Assembly (NCBI GenBank): GCA_045639255.1
Contig: JAZUCT010000003.1
Span: 1 to 12,967, forward strand
Source: JAZUCT01 sp045639255
Lineage (GTDB): Bacteria; Bacillota; Clostridia; Christensenellales; UBA1242
Length of the DNA stretch: 12,967 nucleotides
Reading direction: 5' to 3'
The notes under the pieces: generated by a model
The model's database searches: none
The model's input: the letters and a program-made list of their open reading frames with translations, nothing else
What the model was told of the DNA's origin: nothing
In this document: piece by piece, positions 6,046 to 12,967 of the stretch
Layout: the number at the start of each line of letters is the position of its first letter
Position numbering within the stretch: the stretch's first letter is position 1
Translations under genes and position numbers: made by a program

Positions 6046-6930
6046 ATGAAAAAGAAATTATTTATTTTTGCAAGCATATTAATTTCAATGTTAATGATAT
6101 TTGCACCCACAAAAGATATTGTTTTGGCAGATAATTTAAACCCAGAACACATTGCTGTTATTGGCGTAGGTGAAGTTTGTGTTAACGCAAATATTGCTGA
6201 AATTAAGTTTATGTTAATTTGCAAGGAACAAACCATTGAAGAAGTTAGCAAATGTGTTGAAGAAAAAAAACAAAACATTATTAATGCATTATCTGCAAAC
6301 GAAGAAAATTTAACAACAGAAATTTCAAATTTAAGGTCTGTTTTTGAAAACGGAATGCAAATGTTTGAAAAAAGGTTATTGTTAAGTTATAAAACTTCAA
6401 ACCTTGAAAATATTGATGAAACCATTAACACTTTAATTTCAAATGGTGCAATTTATAACGGAAACATTTATTACAGCATTGAAGATTATAAAAGTGAATA
6501 TAACAAAGCGCTTCAACTTGCAAAAGAAGATGCAATTGAAAAAGCAAGTTTGTTAGGCAACAATTTAACACTTGAAAAAATCTGTGAAGAATATTTCTGC
6601 TATTGCAACTATTCCAGCACTGATAATTGCATAAAAATTGAAGCAAGGGTTAAGGCTGTTTTTGAAAGCGAAACATCAGATGAAATAACCGAGTTTGAAA
6701 CAGAAACATCAAAAGAATTAACAGAAACCGAAAGTGAAACACAAAATTTTGAAACTGAAACCGCTGAAAACGAAAATTATTATGAAGATGAAAATGAAAA
6801 TTTTAATTATGAAGAACAAGTTGATAACACAAGTGAATATGTAACACCAGATGAAAATAATAATTTTGAAAACAATGAAGAAGTATTTGAAAACAACACA
6901 GAAATGATTTTAAACACTTTAAAAGCATAA
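6046..6930 (+). CDS. Secreted SIMPL (DUF541) domain protein with acidic tail
   Basis: This 294-residue protein has GGAGG about 7 nt before the ATG. Residues 1-29 form a signal peptide (MKKK, a hydrophobic core, and a likely cut after VLA at 28). Residues 33-207 fit the SIMPL/DUF541 family: an opening strand with IAVIGVGEV at 36-44, alternating strands and helices, and the characteristic C-terminal helix ALQLAKEDAIEKASLLG at 155-171 followed by a final strand pair. The domain contains seven Cys (45, 59, 70, 180, 185, 187, 195), many for an exported protein. From about 207 to 288 the sequence is an acidic, low-complexity tail of Glu, Thr and Asn with recurring ETET. SIMPL proteins are envelope proteins of uncertain role. 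No membrane anchor or sortase motif is seen at the C-terminus, so the protein may be released. The terminators on both sides suggest a single-gene transcript. Confidence 0.8.
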   Translation: MKKKLFIFASILISMLMIFAPTKDIVLADNLNPEHIAVIGVGEVCVNANIAEIKFMLICKEQTIEEVSKCVEEKKQNIINALSANEENLTTEISNLRSVFENGMQMFEKRLLLSYKTSNLENIDETINTLISNGAIYNGNIYYSIEDYKSEYNKALQLAKEDAIEKASLLGNNLTLEKICEEYFCYCNYSSTDNCIKIEARVKAVFESETSDEITEFETETSKELTETESETQNFETETAENENYYEDENENFNYEEQVDNTSEYVTPDENNNFENNEEVFENNTEMILNTLKA

Positions 6931-6957
6931 AAAATATAGCAAATTGCTATATTTTTT
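6929..6957. terminator. Bidirectional intrinsic terminator between convergent genes
   Basis: AAAAAATATAGC (6929-6940), loop AAATT, and GCTATATTTTTT (6946-6957) form a 12-bp stem followed by further T's. The left arm starts inside the stop codon of the SIMPL gene, and the right arm contains the stop codon of the glycosyltransferase (TAG, 6949-6947). One element serves both genes. Confidence 0.8.
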
Positions 6958-8014
6958 TTAATGAATTAAAAAATTGAATGTTGTGTTGCACTGCTTTGTT
7001 ATGAATATCTGTTTGCAAGCATAATTTGTGATAGTATATTGATTTTTCAACATTTCCAAGTAAATAATAAAGCCGTGTTAATTCAAGATATGGAATTATA
7101 TTTTCACATTCGCTTTTTGAAAATCCAAAATTGTTTTTTTCACAATTTATTGCACTTTTAAACCAAAAAACTGCATTGTTATAATTCTTTTGCAAGTTAA
7201 AACACCTTGCAAATAAACAACAAATTTCTGCATTTGGTGAATTGTTTTCAATAAATTTTAAAAGCAATTTTATTGCATTTTGTGGTTTGTTTTTAATTAA
7301 CAAACATTCTGCCATAATGCTGTAAGCACCATAAATATCGCCAATAAACTTATTTTCAAATTTTAAAAATTTTTTCATTTGTTTAAGGCAACTTGTTAAA
7401 TAACCATTATAAAAAAGTTCCCTTGCATAATAATATGTTTCGCGTGCATTAAATTTTAGATTATTTTTTAATGCTTGCCTATAAATTTGCAAATTTCTTT
7501 TTGGGTTGCCTTTTTTAACTTTTCGGTGTTCAATTTCAATTTCGCAATATTCAATTTTGCCGGTTGGTGCAACAACTTCATGCACAAAACCTTGCCATTT
7601 AAGGTTTAAACTTCGCTTAATAATTCGTTCACGAAAAAAAGAAAATGTTGGCTGATTGCTTTGATTAAATCCCATTGAATATTTAAGCATAAAAACATCG
7701 GCTTTATTTAAATTTTGTTTTAGCAATTTTATTTTTTCAATGTTTTTATCGGTTATAAAATCGTCAGCATCAATCCACATAACATATTCACATGTGGCTT
7801 TTGAAAACGAAAAATTTCTTGCCTTTGCAAAATCATTTTCCCACTTATAATCGTAAATTTTTGTTGTGAATTTTTTTGCAATTTCAATGGTTCTATCTTC
7901 ACTTCCAGTATCCACAATAATTATTTCATCTGCAAACTTTTTAACGCAACAAAGCACTCTGTTAAGCACAAGTTCTTCATTCTTAACAATAAGGCACACA
8001 CTTAATGTTTTCAT
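6947..8014 (-). CDS. Family 2 glycosyltransferase with C-terminal TPR-like repeats (SunS-like)
   Basis: This 355-residue protein has AGGGGG upstream of the ATG at 8014. Residues 4-100 are the GT-A nucleotide-sugar-binding core: SVCLIVKNEE at 5-14, IIIVDTGSEDRT at 31-42, the WENDFAKARN element at 58-67, and the metal-binding D82-A-D84-D85 in MWIDADD. Residues 125-165 (FFRER, WQGFVHE, then a final His) fit the acceptor side of this family. From about 175 to 345 it is all-helical with TPR-like spacing (GAYSIMAECLL near 229, AVFWFKSAINC near 281). This architecture is shared with the SunS-type S-glycosyltransferases and many uncharacterised Clostridial GT2 enzymes. The acceptor is unknown, and no bacteriocin-like peptide gene lies next to it, so a general envelope or protein glycosylation role is equally likely. 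There is no membrane segment, so it should be cytoplasmic. Confidence 0.85.
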   Translation of the reverse strand: MKTLSVCLIVKNEELVLNRVLCCVKKFADEIIIVDTGSEDRTIEIAKKFTTKIYDYKWENDFAKARNFSFSKATCEYVMWIDADDFITDKNIEKIKLLKQNLNKADVFMLKYSMGFNQSNQPTFSFFRERIIKRSLNLKWQGFVHEVVAPTGKIEYCEIEIEHRKVKKGNPKRNLQIYRQALKNNLKFNARETYYYARELFYNGYLTSCLKQMKKFLKFENKFIGDIYGAYSIMAECLLIKNKPQNAIKLLLKFIENNSPNAEICCLFARCFNLQKNYNNAVFWFKSAINCEKNNFGFSKSECENIIPYLELTRLYYLLGNVEKSIYYHKLCLQTDIHNKAVQHNIQFFNSLKKI

Positions 8015-8058
8015 ATTGCCCCCTGTTATCAGTTTATTAATTTACTTGTTTTATTGTT

Positions 8059-8092
8059 AAAAAAAAATAAGCCAAAACAATGGCTTATTTTT
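8059..8092 (-). terminator. Intrinsic terminator of the MgtC-family gene
   Basis: Read on the minus strand, AAAAATAAGCCA (8092-8081), a 6-nt loop and TGGCTTATTTTT (8074-8063) form a 12-bp stem with further T's to 8059. The stem includes the stop codon of the MgtC-family gene, 45 nt before the glycosyltransferase start, so the glycosyltransferase probably has its own promoter in that short gap. I see no convincing promoter there. Confidence 0.85.
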
Positions 8093-8789
8093 CTTCAATT
8101 TTTTCAAACATTAAAATTTGTTTTTCGTCTTCAATTTTCTTTGCAATTTCTTCACTGGTTAAGGTGTTTCTGTAATAGAATTCAATTTCAGCAACGCACT
8201 TATCGTTTTGCCTTATAATTTTAAAAGTTTTAAAATGCTTAACATTAAAAATCTTTTTGAATGTTTCAATATAATCGTTATCTGTTATAAATTGTGCTTT
8301 AACAATAACAAGTTTTTTATTTCTAAAAATTGCAAACTTTAAATGCATTAACAATTGAAGCAATAAGGTTACAATTGTTACAAATGCACCAGTTACCAAA
8401 AGCCCTGAACCAAAACACATTCCAATTGCAATATTTAAACACATTCCAACACTGGTGGTTAAGCCTTTAACAGAATCCTTTTTATATAAAACCATTCCGG
8501 CACCAACAAAACATAAGCCAGAAATTATGGTTGAAGCAACCCTGGAAGCATCATATTGAATTCCATCAAAGTGAGCAATTTCATAAAAACCATATTTTGA
8601 AACAATCATTAAAACACATGCTGTAACGCAAAGGAAAGTGTGTGTTTTAACACCTGCATCTTTTGCCCTTGATCTGCTTTCAAGCCCAAGAATAAATCCT
8701 GCAATCATTGCAAGAAAAATTCTTAAAAAAATTTTCCAAATGCCCCAATTTGCATCAAGTGTTGTTATTGCACTAAAAACATCTTGCAC
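8085..8789 (-). CDS. MgtC/SapB-family membrane protein
   Basis: This 234-residue protein carries an MgtC/SapB N-terminal domain with about four to five membrane segments (roughly 18-38, 48-67, 84-103, 113-148). Family motifs are GLESRSRAKDAGVKTH at 35-50, D80 and R83 before a SGLCFVGAGMV helix at 90-100, and VKGLTTSVGMCLNIAIGM at 107-124. The start is GTG at 8789, with AGGAGGG about 10 nt upstream; no better in-frame start precedes it. The soluble C-terminus (about 160-234), rich in Lys and Glu, is probably a small regulatory domain. MgtC proteins affect growth at low Mg2+ and modulate other membrane proteins such as the F-ATPase in Salmonella. The role here is by family only. It has its own promoter and terminator, although it may also be reached by read-through from the operon above. 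Confidence 0.85.
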   Translation of the reverse strand: MQDVFSAITTLDANWGIWKIFLRIFLAMIAGFILGLESRSRAKDAGVKTHTFLCVTACVLMIVSKYGFYEIAHFDGIQYDASRVASTIISGLCFVGAGMVLYKKDSVKGLTTSVGMCLNIAIGMCFGSGLLVTGAFVTIVTLLLQLLMHLKFAIFRNKKLVIVKAQFITDNDYIETFKKIFNVKHFKTFKIIRQNDKCVAEIEFYYRNTLTSEEIAKKIEDEKQILMFEKIEEK

Positions 8790-8855
8790 TTGCTTTCTTC
8801 CCTCCTTTTATCTATATTTTTTATTCAAAATGTTATAATTTTGTTAAGTGAAGTA

Positions 8856-8884
8856 AGTTTAAATTAATTTAAAAGAATTGTCAA
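8856..8884 (-). promoter_or_regulatory. Candidate sigma-A promoter for the MgtC-family gene
   Basis: On the minus strand a consensus TTGACA (8884-8879), a 17-nt spacer and TAAACT (8861-8856, 4 of 6) lie 13 bp after the stop codon of the MBL-fold gene. The expected leader to the GTG at 8789 is about 60 nt. No riboswitch-like structure is obvious in the leader. Confidence 0.55.
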
Positions 8885-8896
8885 TAGCGAATTCAT

Positions 8897-9472
8897 TTAT
8901 TTTTGAAAATTTGAACCATGTCCGCAAAAGAAATTTTGTGCATTAATTTTTTTAATTTTTTCAAGGCTTTTTATCATTTCATTTTCATTGCCATCATAGA
9001 AATCTGTTCTGCCCACAGCGTTTTTAAAAATTATATCACCGCAAAACAAATTGTTATCAATTAAATATGCAACTGAACAATTCGAATGGCCTTTTAAGTG
9101 ATAAGGTGTTATTTTTAAATTTGCAATTATCATTGATTTTCCGTTTATAACTTCATTAAATGTGTTTTGTTGCAAAATAATATCTTTTTTTAAGAAATAA
9201 TTGCTTAAATTATGTTGTGGATTTTTAAATTTTAAAAAGCACGATTCACTGCAAAACACTGGGCAATTAAAGGTTTTAACATAACTATCTAAGTTATAAA
9301 TATGGTCGAAATGCCCGTGTGTTAAAAACACTGCTTTAACAGGGTTATTTTTAACAACAGATTTCACTTTGTTAATTGAAGCACCGCAATCGAAAATGAT
9401 ATATTCACCATTATTTTCAACCAAAAAGGTGTTTGATAAAAAGGTTTGTGAAATTATACTTGTTATTTGCAT
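8897..9472 (-). CDS. MBL-fold metallo-hydrolase (glyoxalase II-like, YcbL type)
   Basis: This compact 191-residue protein contains the metallo-beta-lactamase signature THGHFDH (H52, H54, D56, H57), H129 in LKGHS, D146 in FCGD, and H185 in CGHG: a complete two-metal ligand set. VGRTD at 153-157 after the bridging Asp is typical of short glyoxalase II-like hydrolases, which cleave thioesters such as S-lactoylglutathione or related compounds; the true substrate is unknown. It is shorter than classic glyoxalase II because it lacks the C-terminal helical domain. The start follows AAGGA. The gene begins 2 nt after the comFC-like stop, so the two are surely co-transcribed. Confidence 0.85.
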   Translation of the reverse strand: MQITSIISQTFLSNTFLVENNGEYIIFDCGASINKVKSVVKNNPVKAVFLTHGHFDHIYNLDSYVKTFNCPVFCSESCFLKFKNPQHNLSNYFLKKDIILQQNTFNEVINGKSMIIANLKITPYHLKGHSNCSVAYLIDNNLFCGDIIFKNAVGRTDFYDGNENEMIKSLEKIKKINAQNFFCGHGSNFQK

Positions 9473-9474
9473 TT

Positions 9475-10227
9475 TTATTTTTCCTTAACATTATTTAATA
9501 TGGTGTGTGCAACTGTTAAAACAATAACTTCATATGCACCTGCTTTAATTAAAGTTTCAGCACATTCTTCACACGAACTGCCTGTTGTGAAAATATCATC
9601 AATAAGCAAAAATGTTTTATTTTTAACAATGCTTTTTGAAGTTACTTCAAAGGCATTTTTTAGGTTTGTTTTTCTTTCATTCATGTTAAGATTTGCTTGT
9701 GGTTTTGTGTTTTTAACTTTAACTAACAAATTTTTATAAAATGGCAATTTTGAAATTTTGCAAAAGTCTTTTGCAAGCAATTCACTTTGATTATAGCCCC
9801 TTTCTTTAAATCTTTCAATGCTTAACGGAACATAGGTAACTGCATCTATTTTATGTTTTTGAATAATATTTAAAACATAAGTTGTGTTAAGCATGCTGGC
9901 AAAACACTTGCTTAAATATGGCTTGTTATTAAACTTAAAATTATGAATAAGTTGTTTAATGTTGCCAGCATATGCACCAAAAGAATAAGCATGCGAAAAA
10001 CTGAACTGAGTTGTTTTGCACCTTAAACAATATTTGGCTTCGCTGTTAATTGGCTCGCCACACCTTAAACAAACTTTTCCTGTTATAACTGGAAGATTTG
10101 AATAACATTCTTCACATAGATATGTGGAATTATTAAGTTCAGCCATTTCTTTTGAACAACAATGGCATTTTAAATTATCTGGAAATATTATATTTAAAAT
10201 TTTATCTGTAAGTTTTTTAAAATTCAT
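9475..10227 (-). CDS. comFC: ComFC/GntX-family zinc-ribbon phosphoribosyltransferase-like protein
   Basis: This 250-residue protein has a Cys-rich N-terminal part with paired cysteines: C21-x-C23-C24, C38xxC41, C53xxC56 and C67xxC70, i.e. two small zinc ribbons. A type I phosphoribosyltransferase fold follows. Family landmarks are FKFNN near 97-101, VPLSIERFKERGYNQSELLA at 133-152, and the PRPP-binding loop LLIDDIFTTGSS at 207-218. ComFC is needed for inward DNA transfer in naturally competent bacteria, and the protein binds DNA and PRPP-like ligands. Its neighbours here are a RecD2-type helicase 9 nt upstream and the MBL-fold gene 2 nt downstream. ComFA is not in the window. AAAGGA precedes the ATG. 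Presence of this gene alone does not show competence. Confidence 0.88.
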   Translation of the reverse strand: MNFKKLTDKILNIIFPDNLKCHCCSKEMAELNNSTYLCEECYSNLPVITGKVCLRCGEPINSEAKYCLRCKTTQFSFSHAYSFGAYAGNIKQLIHNFKFNNKPYLSKCFASMLNTTYVLNIIQKHKIDAVTYVPLSIERFKERGYNQSELLAKDFCKISKLPFYKNLLVKVKNTKPQANLNMNERKTNLKNAFEVTSKSIVKNKTFLLIDDIFTTGSSCEECAETLIKAGAYEVIVLTVAHTILNNVKEK

Positions 10228-10236
10228 TTTTTCCTT

Positions 10237-12480
10237 TTAATTAAACATTGAAGCGTATCTTTCTGTTTCAACTTGAATAAAATGTTTAAGCATTGTATAT
10301 CGCTTTGCAGTATAGTTATTTTCAACCATAGATTTTATATTATATTTTTTGCCAACAAGAACAACCATTTGTTTTGCCCTTGTAACTGCGGTATACAGCA
10401 AATTCTTTGTGCATATCATTGGCGCACCACCAACGATTGGAAGAACAACTGCATCGAATTCGCAGCCCTGACTTTTATGGATTGTTATGGCATAAGCAAG
10501 TGTTAATTGACTTAAATCTTGCTTTGAATATTTTGCAATTCTTCCATCTTCAAATTCAACAACAGTTTCACCTGTTTGCCTGTTAATTTCAGTTATAACA
10601 CCTATATCGCCATTAAAAACACCTTCGCCATATTCTTCGTTTTTAAATTGACCAATTTTTTTCCATTCAAGTTGATAATTATTAACAGTGTGCATAACTT
10701 TATCGTTAACTCTGAAAATTGTGTTATCAAGCAAAATTTCTGCTTTATGCACGCTTTGTGGGTTAATTATTTCTTGAAGTTTCCTGTTTAAGTTATCAAC
10801 ACCACAAATTCCATTTCGCATTGGTGCAAGAACCTGAATTTTTTGTGGCAAAACATTAAGAAAGTTAGGCAATCGTTTTGTTATAAGATTAAGTGTTGTT
10901 TGCAAAATATCTGTTGGTTCTTGTTTGTTTTCATAAAAGAAATCGTTACTTTTATTATCAAGAATTGGCATTTCGCCATTATTTATTGCGTGTGCGTTTG
11001 TTATTATTAAACTGTTTTCGCTTTGCCTATAAATTTGTGTTAAATGTGCAACCGGAACAAGTTGTGATGAAATAATATCACTTAACACATTTCCACAACC
11101 AACACTTGGAAGTTGGTCTTTATCGCCCACCAACACAACTTTTGCATGTGGTTTAACAACTTTTAATAAGTAAAACATTAAACTGCTATCCACCATTGAA
11201 ACTTCATCGATAATTATTAAATCGTTTTTAAGTTTCTTTTGAAAATCGTAAGTGAATGCTTCTGGGCGTTCACCGTCAGTAAAATCAAGGTCAAGTGCCC
11301 TGTGAATTGTTTTTGCATCTTGCCCAGTTGCTTCGCTAAGCCTTTTTGCTGCCCTGCCAGTTGGCGCAAGCAAAAGTGGTTCTGAAAGTGGCAAACATTT
11401 TATAATTGCTTTAATTATTGTTGTTTTTCCTGTTCCCGGCCCACCAGTTATAACTGAAAAGTTATTATTTAAAGCACACAAAATTGCATCTTTTTGGCCA
11501 CTATGAAGCGAAATTTTGTTAATTTTTTCATAGTTTGCAATCTCGCTTTCAAAATTATTTTGCGTTGAACTGCTGTTAAGTGTTGCAATTATTTGTGCAA
11601 TGCCTTTTTCGAAATTATAAAATTTTGAGGTTGTAAGTGCCAATTCTTCATCTATTATAAGTTGTTTAATGTGTCCATCAATTTTTAAATCTTCAATAAT
11701 TTTTTTAACGCATTCAATATATGTGTTTAAATCAAGTTGCAAAAGTGAAAGTGTTTGTTCATAAAGCATTTCACAAGGCAAATAAGTTGAACCTTGTTTT
11801 TCCATGCCAATTTTAAGTGAATAAAGAACGCCTGCCCTTATTCGAAATTCGCTATCTTTTGAAATGCCCATTTTTTCAGCAATTCGGTCGGCACTTAAAA
11901 ACCCAATTCCATCAATATCTTCGATTAATTTATAAGGATTTGAATTAACCATTTCAATTGTGTGTTTTCCATAGTTATTATAAATTTTAATTGCCATGTT
12001 TGTGCTTATGTTAAGCCCTTGCAAATACATAACTGCATCTTGCATGTTTTTTATTTCCATAAAACTTTGTGCAATTTTTGCTGCTTTTGTTATGCTTACA
12101 CCCTTAACTTCTGCAAGCCTTAATGGGTTAAATTCAATTATTGAAAGTGTGTCGGCACCAAAAGTTTCAACAATTGCATTTGCTGTTACAACACCAACAC
12201 CACTTATTAATCCACTTGAAAGATATTTTTTTATGCCTTCAATGTTGCTTGGAGCACTAACTTTAACACTTTTAACCGAAAATTGTTCGCCAAATTTGTT
12301 ATTTTTAACATATTCGCCAGTTAAAGTTACATTTTGCCCTTCTGTTATAATTGGAAACTTCCCAACGGCAGTAACCAAAACACCGCTAACATCAAGGTTA
12401 ACAACTGTATATCCATTATCATCGTTTCTGAAAACAATTTCTTCAATAACACCATGAATTTCTCTGTCCATATATAACAT
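10237..12480 (-). CDS. recD2: RecD2-type ATP-dependent DNA helicase (superfamily 1B)
   Basis: This 747-residue protein is full length for RecD2 (about 700-800). The N-terminus is an OB-like beta domain (about 5-75). It is followed by helix-hairpin-helix elements (SGLISGVGVVTANAIVETFG near 89-108 and DIDGIGFLSADRIAEKMG near 188-205). The helicase core has Walker A GGPGTGKTT at 346-354, Walker B IIIDE at 422-426, motif III GDKDQLPSVG at 452-461, QIYRQ at 482-486, AYAITIHKSQGCEFD at 662-676 and LLYTAVTRAK at 694-703. RecD2 unwinds DNA 5' to 3' and acts in repair and replication-fork maintenance without RecBC. The start is ATG 12480 or, three codons later, ATG 12471; neither has a Shine-Dalgarno sequence, and a TATAAT ends only 8 nt before the first, suggesting a leaderless message. 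It heads a tight operon with the comFC-like and MBL-fold genes. Confidence 0.93.
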   Translation of the reverse strand: MLYMDREIHGVIEEIVFRNDDNGYTVVNLDVSGVLVTAVGKFPIITEGQNVTLTGEYVKNNKFGEQFSVKSVKVSAPSNIEGIKKYLSSGLISGVGVVTANAIVETFGADTLSIIEFNPLRLAEVKGVSITKAAKIAQSFMEIKNMQDAVMYLQGLNISTNMAIKIYNNYGKHTIEMVNSNPYKLIEDIDGIGFLSADRIAEKMGISKDSEFRIRAGVLYSLKIGMEKQGSTYLPCEMLYEQTLSLLQLDLNTYIECVKKIIEDLKIDGHIKQLIIDEELALTTSKFYNFEKGIAQIIATLNSSSTQNNFESEIANYEKINKISLHSGQKDAILCALNNNFSVITGGPGTGKTTIIKAIIKCLPLSEPLLLAPTGRAAKRLSEATGQDAKTIHRALDLDFTDGERPEAFTYDFQKKLKNDLIIIDEVSMVDSSLMFYLLKVVKPHAKVVLVGDKDQLPSVGCGNVLSDIISSQLVPVAHLTQIYRQSENSLIITNAHAINNGEMPILDNKSNDFFYENKQEPTDILQTTLNLITKRLPNFLNVLPQKIQVLAPMRNGICGVDNLNRKLQEIINPQSVHKAEILLDNTIFRVNDKVMHTVNNYQLEWKKIGQFKNEEYGEGVFNGDIGVITEINRQTGETVVEFEDGRIAKYSKQDLSQLTLAYAITIHKSQGCEFDAVVLPIVGGAPMICTKNLLYTAVTRAKQMVVLVGKKYNIKSMVENNYTAKRYTMLKHFIQVETERYASMFN

Positions 12481-12488
12481 TATAGCAA

Positions 12489-12516
12489 ATTATAACTTGT
12501 TTAACAAGCAAGTTAA
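12489..12516 (-). promoter_or_regulatory. Candidate promoter of the recD2-type operon
   Basis: On the minus strand TTAACT (12516-12511), a 16-nt spacer and a perfect TATAAT (12494-12489) precede the ATG at 12480. Transcription would begin about 0-3 nt before that ATG, or about 10 nt before the alternative ATG at 12471. Confidence 0.5.
12496..12508. promoter_or_regulatory. 13-bp palindrome in the recD2 promoter spacer
   Basis: CTTGTT-T-AACAAG is a perfect 6-1-6 palindrome that lies wholly inside the spacer of the candidate promoter. An overlapping longer repeat, AACTTG (12494-12499) with CAAGTT (12509-12514), shares the region. Its position suits a repressor. It does not match the Bacillus LexA box. 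Confidence 0.4.
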
Positions 12517-12523
12517 AAGGAAC

Positions 12524-12563
12524 AAAAAACACACTTACCAGTGTTTTGGTGAGTGTGTTTTTT
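12524..12563 (-). terminator. Intrinsic terminator of the right-end surface protein gene
   Basis: AAAAAACACACTTACC (12524-12539), an 8-nt loop, and GGTGAGTGTGTTTTTT (12548-12563) form a 16-bp stem with one G-U pair. Read on the minus strand it ends in a T tract about 20 nt after the stop codon of the gene at 12583, and it insulates the recD2 promoter. Confidence 0.85.
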
Positions 12564-12582
12564 TGTTTCGTGTCATTTTTTT

Positions 12583-12967
12583 CTAGGCATAATTATTTTT
12601 TCTTTTGGTTTTTGCAAAAACAAATCCAAGAAGTATTAAGCCAAGAATTGTTGAAATAATTTCTGCAATATTTGAAGAATTTATTTCATTAATTAAGTTA
12701 ACATTTCCAGTTGCAAGAAGTGTTTGTTTATTGTTACTTACACTTAATACATCATAGAAATATTTATTTGATTGTTTAGATAAGCTGAATGTTATTGTTT
12801 GTGGAGCAGAACTATCTGTTACAGTGAAACTTGTGCTTGCAGTTACTGCATGGTTAAAGTTAACTGAATATTCAATAGTATATGTTCCATTTGCTGGTGC
12901 AGAAATAACTTTTGTTACTCCATTTGTTAATGTGGTTACATATGTTGCACCATTTGAATGAACAACA
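12583..12967 (-). CDS. C-terminal part of a surface protein with a membrane anchor, partial
   Basis: The frame is open from the right edge to TAG at 12585-12583, giving the last 127 residues or so; the start lies outside the window. The visible N-terminal half is Thr/Ser/Val-rich and beta-strand-like (ANGTYTIEYSVNF, then TSFTVTDSSAPQTITFS), consistent with an Ig-like extracellular domain. After a Ser/Asn-rich stretch comes a single hydrophobic helix (IISTILGLILLGFVFA) and a basic tail, KTKRKNNYA. This is the usual order of a C-terminal membrane anchor, but no LPXTG-type sortase motif precedes the helix. The protein is probably membrane-anchored with its bulk outside. Its function and family are not recognisable from this part. 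Confidence 0.75.
   Translation of the reverse strand, partial: VVHSNGATYVTTLTNGVTKVISAPANGTYTIEYSVNFNHAVTASTSFTVTDSSAPQTITFSLSKQSNKYFYDVLSVSNNKQTLLATGNVNLINEINSSNIAEIISTILGLILLGFVFAKTKRKNNYA

Noticed and set aside
11996..12457. A 153-residue open frame on the plus strand inside the recD2-type gene
   Set aside because: It lies wholly within a well-supported helicase gene, lacks an RBS, and shows no recognisable domain.
1..12967. Possible reassigned genetic code (TGA as Trp), given the very low GC content
   Set aside because: Trp is encoded by TGG in the genes read codon by codon, no gene needs TGA to stay open, and the stops checked are TAA or TAG.

Overview
The window is AT-rich, densely coding DNA that looks like an uncultured low-GC Bacillota (Clostridia-like) bacterium. 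The supporting signs are strong AGGAGG-type ribosome binding sites, hairpin-plus-T-tract terminators, a RecD2-type helicase, a ComFC-type protein, a Cys-rich collagen-like protein of the exosporium/coat type, and InlB-like surface repeats. Trp is encoded by TGG and stops are TAA/TAG, so there is no sign of a Mollicutes code. I see no RNA genes, insertion sequences, phage genes or CRISPR arrays. No gap between genes exceeds 300 bases.

Layout. (1) 1-816, minus: 5' part of a secreted surface protein with InlB-type repeats. (2) 817-1030: divergent control region with two candidate promoters that share a self-complementary -35 hexamer, next to a 20-bp palindrome. (3) 1031-2266, plus: a protein made of two tandem ferritin-like four-helix domains. 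(4) 2289-5037, minus: a probable operon of a SAM-dependent methyltransferase, two zinc-ribbon membrane proteins with matching ribbons, and a YhhN/TMEM86-like membrane protein. It is closed by a terminator shared with the convergent ferritin-like gene. (5) 5144-5941, plus: collagen-like protein with a Cys-rich head and no signal peptide. (6) 6046-6930, plus: secreted SIMPL/DUF541 protein with a long acidic tail. (7) 6947-8014, minus: GT2 glycosyltransferase with TPR-like helices, resembling the SunS family. (8) 8085-12480, minus: RecD2-like helicase, ComFC-like phosphoribosyltransferase and an MBL-fold hydrolase packed with 2-9 nt gaps, followed by an MgtC/SapB membrane protein with its own TTGACA promoter and its own terminator. 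(9) 12583-12967, minus: C-terminal end of another surface protein with a membrane anchor.

Most genes are housekeeping or envelope functions with recognisable families. The parts that look least ordinary are the tandem ferritin-like protein with an ungapped 155-residue repeat and near-complete diiron ligand sets, the methyltransferase/zinc-ribbon membrane protein cluster, the collagen-like protein, and the apparently leaderless recD2-type transcript with a palindrome filling its promoter spacer. I found no clearly defined new multi-gene defence or mobile system. Promoter calls are motif matches in AT-rich DNA and are tentative.
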